Positions 37,430-47,639 of a DNA stretch of 64,000 bases are shown in pieces. The notes below the pieces were generated by a model, which had not been told where the DNA came from, searched no databases, and worked only from the letters and a program-made list of their open reading frames with translations. The DNA comes from Talpa occidentalis (taxonomy: Eukaryota; Chordata; Mammalia; Eulipotyphla; Talpidae): assembly GCF_014898055.3 (NCBI RefSeq), contig NW_023601104.1:85543106-85607105 (forward strand), given 5' to 3'. A program made the position numbers and the translations under genes. Position 1 is the stretch's first letter. Each line of letters begins with the position of its first letter.

Positions 37430-37625
37430 CTCATCAACGTAACAGAGTCCAGCCACTGCCTGCTTCTCTCCAATGACGGTACCCAAGTCTCCAATGACGA
37501 ATTCTTCATTGCCAAACTTAATGAATATTCTTTGTTCTCCTCTTACTCACCTTCCCAGAAGACATAGCCACCACTCTCATGGTTATCCTTGTTCTGAAGT
37601 GTTATTATTACTACCAAACTGACAC
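37430..37625 (+). mobile_element. CR1/L3- or L2-type LINE fragment
   Basis: The series cagccactgcctgcttctct, tctccaatgacgaattcttc, attgccaaacttaatgaata and ttctcctcttactcacctt matches a conserved stretch of ancient CR1-clade LINEs. In that stretch an accaatgacctccttattgc-type block is followed by gtcctcatcttacttgacc. I cannot separate L2 from L3 by eye. Confidence 0.5.
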
Positions 37626-37723
37626 ATCAAATAATTTTATGAAGTTTTCATAAGTTGATAGATTTTAACATTCATTTTCGCTATCCGTAGTTCTCATTTT
37701 ATAAAAAAAAAAAAATGTTTTTT

Positions 37724-37990
37724 CCCAAAGATTTATTTATCCATGCATATAAGAACTGGGGCACAGTCCAGATGTGCAGGAGGGTGAGAGGATTCACCAG
37801 AGACAGAGCAGGGAACAGAACAGGCAGACTGACTGAAATACACTGCTGAGGGGAGCGGTGGATGAGACAGGAGAGGTCTGCCGCACCTTGTGGATATCTC
37901 CCTGGCTGGCCTGGATTGAACCCACACCACAGAGGCTGTGGACAGTTTCACAGCGCTGTGCTCAACCTCCTGGGCCACCAGGGAGGCCCT
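37724..37990 (-). mobile_element. tRNA-derived SINE, older subfamily
   Basis: Reverse full copy; tail complement aaagatttatttatccatgc, head complement ggccaccagggaggccc. Flanks aaaaaatgttttt and aaaaaatggttttt form the imperfect target duplication. Confidence 0.93.
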
Positions 37991-38029
37991 GAAAAAATGG
38001 TTTTTGACCTCTCCAAACTAAATTATCCT

Positions 38030-38072
38030 ATGTCAAACCCTGGTATTTGTCTCCTAATTTCTACATAATATG
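38030..38072 (+). repeat. Perfect 43-bp inverted repeat, left arm
   Basis: Begins atgtcaaaccctggtatttg and ends tctacataatatg. Its exact reverse complement is at 38396-38438. Confidence 0.95.
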
Positions 38073-38306
38073 TTGAATTTTTTTTTCCTTCAATTTTTCA
38101 GCTTTAGGAAAAAACCATCAATTTCCTAGTAAGGATGGTGATACTGTCATAACCTCTTACCTTGCTCCTACCTACCCACCTACCTACATGATCTAATTCC
38201 TCCTTTCCTGTTCATAAAGTTACACTGTAATTTTTAGTTGAATCACTGTCTTGTGTATATGATGTTGTCTAGATATTCACAAATCATCCATTCCATATGT
38301 TTTCTT

Positions 38307-38372
38307 TATAAATATATATGTGTGTGTATACAAATATATATATGTGTGTGTACACATATATATGTATGTACA
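38307..38372. repeat. Alternating TA/TG purine-pyrimidine tract
   Basis: Units of tatatatgtgtgtg and tacacatatata repeat over about 65 bases, itself partly self-complementary. It sits in the loop of the 43-bp inverted repeat. Confidence 0.9.
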
Positions 38373-38395
38373 TAATCCCTAATGATCTGTGGGAT

Positions 38396-38438
38396 CATAT
38401 TATGTAGAAATTAGGAGACAAATACCAGGGTTTGACAT
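38396..38438 (-). repeat. Perfect 43-bp inverted repeat, right arm
   Basis: Begins catattatgtagaaattagg and ends cagggtttgacat, an exact complement of 38030-38072. The 323-bp loop contains an alternating TATATA/TGTGTG tract (38307-38372). Confidence 0.95.
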
Positions 38439-38664
38439 TCAATTATTAGTCTGAGATTTGTGCAGGAAGGCACTTAGGAGTACCAGTACCAATATTTATT
38501 TAACAATGCTTTTATCTCCAGCACCATCTGTATTTTGATTTTTATAAGTACCTGTATCTTTAATTTTTGAATGTGTGAAATTTTATGTTATAAATTATCT
38601 CAATATAGCTACTACCACCCCACCCTTTTCTCTCTCTCTCTTTGATGCAACTGACCATCATTTT

Positions 38665-39060
38665 TCCAGAAAATCAAATCATATTGTCTCATTTCAGAAT
38701 TTTTCAGTGACTTCCCAGAACACTTAGAAGAAAACCTAAATTATTGCAGGATATAAACAATAACTTGATTTTGTTCAATGTTCTCTTTTGCTCTGTTAGT
38801 CCAATAACATCATCATTATGCCAAATTCCTGAAATGACGTAAAGTATTTGCAAGTTGTATTCCTACTCTTTGTAATAGTCTTCCAACACACACACACACA
38901 CTCATACCTACACATATTTCAGCTATAGTGACACTTCTTCATTGAGACCTTACCTGAATATTCCACCCATCTCTAATTCCCACTTTAGCCCTTTATTTAA
39001 TGCTTACCTGAATTTGTAATTAGTTTACTTATATCTCTTACATTTAGAGAGACTAATTTA
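38665..39060 (+). mobile_element. L2 LINE fragment
   Basis: Diverged L2 3' region: ttttcagtgacttcccagaa (L2 cagtggctccccattgc-type block), aacctaaattattgcaggat, a CA microsatellite at 38886-38902, then ttcattgagaccttacctga and ttcccactttagccctttat. The order agrees with L2 but conservation is weak. Confidence 0.5.
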
Positions 39061-39724
39061 AATGTACAATGTAATTTTGCATATTTATGCAAACCACATT
39101 TATCTTTCTGACCAATGTGTATGCCAGATTATTTTCAGGAAATGGCATTGGCTTATATTACTCAGATGATGTTATATTCACACGATATATTGTAGTACAT
39201 TCATGGGTAACTAGGAGGCATTTTTATAAATAAAAATTAAACCACACATGTCAAAAGAAAAGAACAAAGTGTAATGAGAGTTGACTATTGAGATTGATTA
39301 TTCTCTTCACTTCAGCAGTCAGAATACTAAGCCCAGAAGTTAAAACTGGTACAGAAAAGTAACTGATAAACATAAGACAGTAGATGAAGGGTGAAGGAAG
39401 TGATTTACTTAATTCAAGTCATCTAAAACATACTTCCTGTATACAAAATGAGAGAGACAATGGAATTGATTCAAAATAAAATGCAACATCATTGAACTGG
39501 AATAAAATGTCATCAATGTTTCTCTTGCAAGAAAATGTTTATTACAGTTTAGTAATTATACAACACTCTTATTGGATTCTATGTTAATGATACGCTTGGG
39601 GTGTTATGGAACCATAAAGGAGGGACATCCAAGCTGTCATGTTGGAAGTGTGGAAGTTGAAAGAATAGTAAGAGCAGAATAAGACAGTGATTTATAGTCT
39701 TGATTTGTAAAGAACCTGGTAAGT

Positions 39725-39885
39725 GATCAAATCTAATGCCTTTGTTTTTTTTTTTTTTCCAAATGAGATATCTGAAGTCCCGATAAGTAGAATGATTTAC
39801 TCAATTCCTCAGGGTTGGACAAAGGCAGAACTTGAGACAGGACTTGATATCACCAGGTTCTTAGTCTAGAATTTTTATTTATCAT
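39725..39885 (-). repeat. MIR-like fragment, antisense
   Basis: aaatgagatatctgaagtcc, agaatgatttactcaattcc, agggttggacaaaggcag and ttgagacaggacttga follow the MIR complement. Preceded by T16. Confidence 0.45.
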
Positions 39886-39905
39886 GCTTAGCTCTTAATT
39901 ACTAC

Positions 39906-40335
39906 TTGTTTTGGGTTGAATTGTGTCTCTGAAAGGGATAATACAAATTCATGGTGCATGTGAATATGACCTTATTTGAGAGTAGAGTCTTTGCACATGT
40001 AATTGAGTTAAGAGTGAACCCTCAACCCAATGACTAGTGTCTTTCTAAGAGAAAGAAGAGGGAGGTTTATATAGAGACACACAGGGAATCACATCATATG
40101 AAGAGAGAGAAAAAGAGATTGGAGTGATATGTCTACAAACTGAGGACTACCAAGAACTGCTCATAATACCAGATGCTATGAATTGACAAGGAAGGATTTT
40201 TCCTTACAGCCTTTATGAAGAACATGATCCTGCCTTAATATCTGGCCTCCAGTACTATGGAAAAATAAATTTCTAGTGTTTTCAACCATCCTGTCTGAAG
40301 TAATTTGCCACAGTCATGTGACAATGAATATAGTG
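39906..40335 (+). mobile_element. MLT1-type MaLR solo LTR
   Basis: Starts tgttttgggttgaattgtgt. Keeps gaatatgaccttatttgaga, gtctttgcacatgtaattga, caatgactagtgtctttcta, acacacagggaatcacatc, gattggagtgatatgtctac, ctggcctccagtactatgga and the polyadenylation region aataaatttctagtgtttt. These are all landmarks of MLT1 LTRs in sense. About 430 bp, with no internal retroviral sequence beside it, so a solo LTR. Confidence 0.8.
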
Positions 40336-40559
40336 TCCATCAACACTAGATTAATCTCACTTTCATGTTTAATGAGAGATTATCCTAATGTCCCCTCCTG
40401 CCTCCTGCCAACAAGACAGAGTCCAGTGCCACACAGAGGCATGCATGCTCAGTAATCACTCAACTGTGGCTTTTCTATTTATTTTTCTGATTTTCCTTCC
40501 AGCTCATCTGCTCTTTGAGAGCAAGGGTAATGTTGATTCCTTCATTTCTTTGTACCATT

Positions 40560-41118
40560 TGTGATTTTTTTATGTGTCAACTTGACTGGGATAAAAGATG
40601 CCCAGCTTACTAGTAAAATATTATTTCTGGATGTATATGAGGGTGTTTCTGGAAGAGATTAACATGTGAATCAGTACACATAGTAAAGAAAATTGTCCTC
40701 ACCAATGCGAATCTGCATCATTGAATGCACTGAGGGCCCAAAACCAAAAAAAAGGTTGACAGAAGGTAAATTTTCTCTCTGCTTGAGTTGAGACATCCAT
40801 CTTTTCTTGCCCTTGGACACTGGTTATCTTGCTTCTCAAGCCATAGAACTCCAACAAGGACTTCCATCACCAATCTATTGATTCCCAGGCCTTTGGATTG
40901 GAGACATATTTTTAGCTTCTCTGGTTCTCAGGAACTTGTGTTTGGACTAAAACTACATCATCAGCTTTCCTGTTCCTTCTACTTACAAAAGGAAGATGGT
41001 GGGAATTCTTACTTCCATAATTGCATGATTCAACCCCTCATCTACAGCAATATAGATATATCTCTATGTCTACTATTGGTTCTGTTTCTCTGGATAACCC
41101 TAAATAATACAGCAGGAC
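40560..41118 (+). mobile_element. MLT2-type ERVL solo LTR
   Basis: Landmarks of the ERVL MLT2 LTR in order: tatgtgtcaacttgactggg, gatgcccagcttactagtaa, gagggtgtttctggaagaga, gttgagacatccatcttttc, ggttctcaggaacttgtgtt and the closing tattggttctgtttctctgg with ataaccctaaataatacag. No internal ERV genes follow. The 153-codon frame at 40788 is a chance reading through the LTR. Confidence 0.8.
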
Positions 41119-41129
41119 TCGTACAAAGT

Positions 41130-41170
41130 AAATACATTAAATCCAAATCAGCAAATACATTAAATCCAAA
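41130..41170. repeat. Two-copy tandem repeat
   Basis: The 18-base unit aaatacattaaatccaaa occurs at 41130-41147 and 41153-41170, a 23-base period at the right edge of the LTR. Confidence 0.9.
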
Positions 41171-41224
41171 GAATGAGAGAGGGAAAAGTATATATATATA
41201 TAAAATACATATATATATATATAT

Positions 41225-42090
41225 TTCAAAAAGGAAGCTATGCAAATGATCAGTAAGCCACAAACAAGTGATAAATAGCAGCAGTCATTAGAAAAAATAT
41301 CAATTAAAACCATGAGGAGATAATACTAATTACTCAACAGAAGGTTAAAATTAAAAAAAAAAACACATTGAAAATAGCAAATGTTGACAAGAATATAGAA
41401 CATTCAGAATGCTCTCTTCTCGATGAGAGTGTGTATATATATATATATATATATTTAAATATATATACATATACATATATACATATGTGTATACACACAC
41501 AACTGGCATAACCATTCTGGGAAAGGTCTGGCAGTTTCTATAAAACTAAATGTATGCTAACCCTGTTATCCAACAATTTCTTTCCTAGGTATTTACACCT
41601 CTCTTTCAAAAAGGCAATATATGACCACAAAATACTTGTACTAAAATGTTCACAGAAGCTTTATTATAGTAGCTTAAGTTTAGAAATGGAGTAGATCAAC
41701 AAGATATGATCAACAAGTTACAATGTATTAATTTAATTACTCAGCATGAAATAGAATTAATTACTGATTCATATAACATGGATAAGTTTCAAAAATAATA
41801 GGCTGAGTAAGAGAAACCTTAAATAAAAGAATACCTACTGTGTGACACCATTATACCAAATTCTAGAATAGACTAGACTATTCAATGTTGAAATAGACCA
41901 AAATAATAGATTTGAAGAAAGGGTGTAGGGAAGGGACATGAAGGAAATTTTGGAGTTTCAAGAATTGAAACTTTTTGGATTCCAGGGACTTGGTTTACAT
42001 GGTACATGCATCTGCCAAAATCTAATAATGCACTAATAACTTGTATATTTCATGGTACATATGTCTCACACAAGAAAAAAAAATGACAAA
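41225..42090 (+). mobile_element. Old LINE-1 3' part, sense
   Basis: Sense LINE-1 landmarks from the ORF2 end to the 3' UTR: gccacaaacaagtgataaat, caattaaaaccatgaggaga, actggcataaccattctggg, ttctttcctaggtatttaca, gttcacagaagctttattat and ctactgtgtgacaccattat. Interrupted by a TA/CA tract at 41433-41500. Many stops, so a dead copy. Confidence 0.75.
41433..41500. repeat. TA-rich alternating tract
   Basis: gtgtatatatatatatat, a tttaaa centre, then tatatacatatacatata and gtatacacacac. Partly palindromic, inside the old LINE-1. A similar, shorter TA tract lies at 41189-41224. Confidence 0.9.
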
Positions 42091-42099
42091 TTAAACAGT

Positions 42100-43320
42100 T
42101 ATTAAAGATGTTTTTAGATGTTTAGGGTACTGATGTCTAAAATTTAATTTTAAGTGAACCAAAAGTAAAAACATCCATTGAATGAATGGATAGGAAGGCA
42201 AGTGGATGGGTAGATAATAATACAAATATAGCAAATATAAATTATTGACTTTGGAGAGCATGTATGTAACTATTCATGTTAAATTCTTTTTTGTCTTTCC
42301 ATTGATTAAAATCTTTTCATAATATGATGTTAGGGAATAATTCATATAATTCAAAAGAGTTGAAAATGAGTGAATAAATAAATTAAAACTTGAAAAAACA
42401 ACTTGAATTGGCAAAGTAAAACCAAATACAAGATTCAGAAAAATCACAGTAAGTACAGGGATATAAGAATCTGATTTGGGAATCAGCTCTCACTGCTGCA
42501 AAGCCTCAGACTGAACTAGAACCCAAGACAAATACAACTCTGCCTAGAGCTACAATGGCTGGATTTGGGAATAAATACCGACATTGCCTGACTTTAAAAT
42601 CTTTTATGTTGGAGTTTGGGTTCTCTATCCGTCTCCCTCAGTCAACACTCAAAACTGGTAGACAATAATAGATGACTTGACTTTAGCTGAATTCTAAGTG
42701 AAAACAATTCCAGCCAGCAAGAAAAATACATTTGCCTATTAGATTTCTCTCCAGCCCTTGCCTAGAAGAATTTGACAGAAGAACAGGGAGAGCAGTTTTG
42801 TGGTTTGAGAACAACTGTCTGAAAGGAAAGACCCGTCTGCCTTGAATTGGAAGCTTTCTGCTGCTACCTGCAGAGTTAAAAAAAGAGGCAAATGACTGCT
42901 TTCCAAGAAGGAAGAGTCAGTGTGAATTTCTGATCACCTGGGGAGACTTCTACCCTCTGAAACCCCACTCACTTTGGCATGTTAGTCATGCAGAGATTAA
43001 GATTATAGGACTCATGGGGCGGGGGGCCATTACTGGAGTTATTGAAGTTTGGAACCACCTGTTTAAGGCACCAAATCTCATCCCCTTTCCTACAAAGAAA
43101 AAGAGGGACAGTCTTATGTGGTTGTTGCATTCAACTGCTCCTGGAGATCAAGAAGCACAGTTTGGTCACATAGTTGATTAGGGGCTCATGAACATTTACA
43201 GATGTATTTGCAAAACAAACAAAACTTCTCTTTGAGAGTAATAGCCAATTTTCCATTTGCTTCTTTTTTTTTTCAAAACTGCAAGTATGCCTAACCCAGA
43301 AATCAGCTATAAGGAAAGGT
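42100..43320. other. Unique DNA, nothing recognised
   Basis: No repeat or gene recognised. 42480-43080 has balanced composition without motif matches. Confidence 0.4.
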
Positions 43321-43324
43321 TAAT

Positions 43325-43425
43325 AAGCTTTGGATTCAGATGCCAAAGTTCTGAGTTTAAATGCCGGCTCTAATGTTTACTACTTTTGTGATCTTAGGCA
43401 GGTCATTTCTAGTGATGTCAGGTTT
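43325..43425 (+). repeat. MIR SINE, sense
   Basis: aagctttggattcagatgcc, aagttctgagtttaaatgcc, ggctctaatgtttactactt, ttgtgatcttaggcaggtca match the left half of MIR in sense; the right half is missing. Confidence 0.58.
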
Positions 43426-43598
43426 TTTTAAAGCTTCGTTTTGCAAAGGTAATGTCTTGATCATTTGGGGTATTCAATTTGCAAGTAGTCAAACAACCTA
43501 CTCAAACTGGCTTAAGCACAAAGGAATTCACTAACTCTTGGTATTGAAATATCCACAAGCAACACTTCATTCAGCAGTTCAAATCATAGAAAGAGGAC

Positions 43599-43692
43599 AT
43601 TATTTTCTTCTCTCCATCCTCTCCATATTTTTCCTCTCCTCCCTTTCATACTCTTCCCCTGCTCTCTTCTCCTCTCCTTTTTGTGCCTCTTC
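43599..43692. repeat. Pyrimidine-rich tract
   Basis: About 90 bases dominated by ttcttctctcc, tcctctcctccct and tctcttctcctctcc units on the plus strand, with few purines. Could form triplex DNA; no gene context. Confidence 0.8.
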
Positions 43693-43901
43693 TACCTAGT
43701 TTTGACTTGTTTCCCTCAGCAAACTTTTGCTATCTTGGTCCAATATAGTTGTCAACAAAGGAATAGAATGAAAGAAAAATGACAATAATAGTAATTATGA
43801 TTTCCATGGTAGTGATACAATAGGGAAATCTAGGATCAAATATATGGGTAAAATACCAAAAATGCTACCCCCCTAAAACTCTTCATTATTGTAATCATAC
43901 C

Positions 43902-44332
43902 TGTTGGGGAAACAACCTTATGGGATTTGTCCTACCTGTTTGGATTTGCCCAACCAGTGTCCAAGGCCTAAAATATTGACCAATATAAAAACTGGGTGGC
44001 AAGCTTTTCTTATTAGGAGAAAACTTTTCTTTGTTTTGGGTATGCAATGAACATCCTTGTATTGCTTAAGTGTGTGACTCATATGGCATAGAGCTGAACA
44101 CCAGTATATCTGTCCTCTGCACCCCCCATTATGGGAAGGGAATGGGGTCTTTGCATTAGGAAAGGGTAGGTTCATCACACCCTGTAGGATATTAGGAAGG
44201 ACCCCCTAGCCGTGGGATACCAGCTTACACTACAGATGCTGATCTTGAACCACATCTTCTCCTTTTTTTATTTAAAGCTTATTCCAACCCATGTCTATGT
44301 GTTGTGACTGTCTTTGTGACTCTTGGTTCACA
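43902..44332 (+). mobile_element. Possible solo LTR (class I ERV-like)
   Basis: The segment opens tgttggggaaacaacctta and closes cttggttcaca, with TG/CA ends. Between them are a TATA-like region (ccaatataaaaactgggtgg) and a late-polyadenylation-like tatttaaagcttattcc. This order fits an LTR, but I find no target duplication and cannot name the family. Confidence 0.35.
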
Positions 44333-44339
44333 GAAGATG

Positions 44340-44900
44340 CAGTAGGTTGAGTTCTGAAAACACTATTTCTGGGGGTTGGTGTTGTTATGCTCTTTTTCCA
44401 ACCTCCATCCAGTGAGAATCCTCACTTGGGATTGGTAGTTGGATATTTTTGCTTGACAATATCCATAAGTATTTCAGGTAGTTCAGGAGACTAGACAAGA
44501 AGGTTTTTTTTCATTGCTCTCAGTGAATATTTACATAGGTTTCCTTATCCTCACATGGATCCTGTATTTAAATGACACCATCAGCCGAGCCACAGGAATG
44601 GAACTGTCTTGTTCCCATGAGGCTATTGTTAAAATCAGTTTCCCACCAAAGACACTGTGAGGACAAAAATTGAAGTATCGTTACCAGTGGGGGGAGAAAT
44701 GAATGTTGTGGCCACAAAGAGTGAATATTCACAGCACAGCCAAGTGGTGGTGAAGTCTAAGAACCATATATATTTAAGGTACTGTGTGGCCTGAACCAAA
44801 AAACTATGAGGTCCAGACACCAGTTTAAAGAAGCTATAGTCAGAGCGCTACCCCAGCAGTCCAGAACTTTCAAGTGTTTAAAATCAACAATAGTTAGCGA
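44340..44900. other. Unique DNA, nothing recognised
   Basis: No recognisable repeat or exon. A 61-codon minus-strand frame at 44635-44820 is without domain. Confidence 0.4.
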
Positions 44901-44921
44901 AAAGGAACAATTTAAATTATT

Positions 44922-45189
44922 TTTTTTAAAGATTTATTTATTTATGCATACAAGAGCTGGGGTACAGGCCAGAGATGCAGACAGGTGAGAGGATTCACCA
45001 GAGACAGTGGGGAAAAGAACAGGTAGATTGACTGAAGTACACCGCTGAACGGAGCGGCAGGCGAGTCAGGAGAGGTCTGCCTCGCCATGTGGGTTGCTCC
45101 CTGGTCGGCCAGGGATCAAACTCATGCTGCAGAGGCTACAGATTGCTTCATAGTGCGATGCTTAACCCCTTGCGCCACCAGGGAAGCCT
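44922..45189 (-). mobile_element. tRNA-derived SINE, older subfamily
   Basis: Reverse full copy with a perfect 14-bp target duplication, caatttaaattatt, at 44908-44921 and 45190-45203. Head complement gcgccaccagggaagcct. Confidence 0.95.
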
Positions 45190-45635
45190 CAATTTAAATT
45201 ATTGGTTCTGTAAAACAATCCTTGCTGTAATACAAAAACAGTGTCATTAAATCCCATTCTACTTTTACATAATTAATGATGAAAATATTTGAGCAATTAA
45301 AGCCCTTGTTTGAAAGTGGACTTAATTATCTTTGCTCTACTTCAAGCATGTTTTTACTCAGTTATTTAAGTTTAAAAAGTGTTCTGAGGCTTAGATTGTA
45401 ACTGGTTTTTGCTAACACACACTAATTGTGACACTACATAGAATGGAACAGTATTTAGACACTGGGAAGTATATTTTCAAAAAACATTTCACTGGATGGT
45501 AAAATTATCATAGCATAATGAATAAAAGAAAAGCAGAAAGCTTAAGAAATAATATTGTTTAAAGTCTATAAGATTTTATAGGTTTTTAAGGGTGTTTTCT
45601 ATGGATAACAAATAAACTAAAAATTATGAAAAACT

Positions 45636-45889
45636 GGGGCCTCCCTGGTTGCGCAAGGAGCTAAGCATAGCACTGTGAAGCTATCCACAGCCTCTGCAGC
45701 ATGAGTTCGACCCCAGCTGGCCAGGGAGCTACCCACATGGTGCAGCAGATCTCTCCTGACTCACCCGCTGTTACCCTCAGCAGTGTTCTTAGTCAGTCTG
45801 CCCCACTCTGTTTCTGATGAATCCTCTCACCACCCCCATACCTCTGGCCTATACCCCAGTTCTTGTATGCATAAATAAATCTTTAAAAA
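45636..45889 (+). mobile_element. tRNA-derived SINE, older subfamily
   Basis: Full plus-strand copy from ggggcctccctggttgcgca to cataaataaatctttaaaa. A short loss in the middle removes the ctgttctg segment (cagtctgccccactctgttt). The target duplication is blurred by A-rich flanks. Confidence 0.92.
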
Positions 45890-45899
45890 TTAGGCTATT

Positions 45900-47127
45900 T
45901 ATGGGGTCTATTCTGAATATTTCTTATATTTGGGGTCTTTTTTTAAGCTTGGTTAGTATTTTAATGAGAGAACAAAGTATCTTACTTACAAGGATTGATA
46001 CAATAAAATGGTCTCACACAGAGTTAGTATAAAATACTATTTTTAAAGTACCTTTTCCAAAAAGTTCTGCATCCACAGTTCTGCATCTACAATATGGATG
46101 ACAGAGGGAATGGAGACAGCATTAAAATTCAGAATTGTAAGTGTCAGAAAGGATGTCCCTTTCCATGTTCCAATCCTTTTGGTGGCTGTCACTTAACCAT
46201 ATCCAAATGTCTTAGCTGACATTTGCCTTTCACAGTCTTTAACAAATGTAACTTCCAAATGTTATCTCCCTTTTGTCATCCACAACTATATGTGCTTCTA
46301 TATGTGACTTGTGATTTTTTTCCTTGTAAAATTAAAAGCAATAAAAGGAGCGAGTAAGAAAAAATATTAAATTACTTTAAATTGAATTCAATTAACATGT
46401 CAAATAAATCTATGATCTAGAAGAGATCTTATATTGTCCTAAATTTATTATCTAAACATTTTCTCATATTAAACAACAAATTGAAAATTCAAGTGAATGC
46501 TATACTTCTTAAAGTCATATTTCTGTCCAAGCAATGTAAGCACACACACTTTCACATAGGAGGCAGTCAAAACTTGCTAGTCAAGTTGAATGGAATAGAC
46601 TAATGAAGAAATAATCTCAATGTGTTTATAAGTGGTTGAGATTTGTTTAGAAAAGATAAATTTATTCACTTATGCTATTCATAATGCATCACAAAACATT
46701 TTATTTATAAAAGTTGAGCACATAATTACATTATAATTGACCAAATAAATTTTTGATTTATGAATATATTTTATGGAGATACGTTGTGTATACATTTACC
46801 CATCTGGCCATTCCACATCTTTCAAAGATACCTCCATGTCTATTAAATAAATACACAAAAGATTATTAAGAAACATAGAACATAAGACATATGCACTAAG
46901 GATGTCCAGTGGGATGCCCCAAGCAGTGTTAGAAAATACATATCTTTTTCTCTTCTTTACAATATTTGAAATTACTTCTTATATCCAGTTTAATAATTCA
47001 ATTAGAGTGCAGTTAAATTTAGCAAATGGACTAGATCCTCAATGAATGTTTTCTTGACTCCATAAATATTTCCTAAATTTAGGTGAAACAGAAATTTTAT
47101 GATCTGTGTTATTTGCAAGAATCATTG
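45900..47127. other. AT-rich unique DNA, nothing recognised
   Basis: No gene or repeat recognised. There is a 13-base local duplication (agttctgcatc.aca) near 46062-46092. Confidence 0.45.
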
Positions 47128-47386
47128 CTTTTTGTTGTTGTTGTTTTGCACAGAAGAGCTGGGATGTAGGGAAGAGGCTGGCAGGGTGGGTGGTGGTGAG
47201 AGGACTCACCAGAGACACAGTGGGGAGCAGAACAGGAGGATTGACTGAAATACACTGCTGAGGGGAGCAGCAGGCAAGACAGGAGAGGTCAGCTGTGTCA
47301 TGTGGGTTAGCTCCCCGGTCAGATATCAAACTCAGTGGATGTGTTGGTAACACTGAGACTTAACCCCTATGCCACCAGGGAGGCCC
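47128..47386 (-). mobile_element. tRNA-derived SINE with TTG-expanded tail
   Basis: Reverse copy whose tail complement is a (TTG)n run (tttttgttgttgttgttttg), i.e. a CAA-type tail instead of AAATAAAT. The head complement is ccaccagggaggccc. The internal body has a small GGT-rich change (gcagggtgggtggtggtgag). Confidence 0.9.
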
Positions 47387-47639
47387 TCATTCCAATTTTT
47401 ATGACTGAACTTGAATGACCATTTTTGAAAGATCAGCCTATTGCACACTTGAGTTTTGGTTTTTAATCTTTTTTAAAGATGGAATACTATGCATAATAAG
47501 AGGATTAGTGTCCTTTTACTTCATATTGACAAACTGCCTTTAATAGTTCTCATGAATCTAGTCTAACAAATCCCTTCACCTTTTTTGAAAGAATTCTGAA
47601 AGAAAAGTTTGCCATTAAAGTATTTTTGTTTGGAGGCTC

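Noticed and set aside
40788..41249. 153-codon plus-strand frame
   Set aside because: Lies in an MLT2-type LTR and ends in a TA microsatellite; no protein motif.
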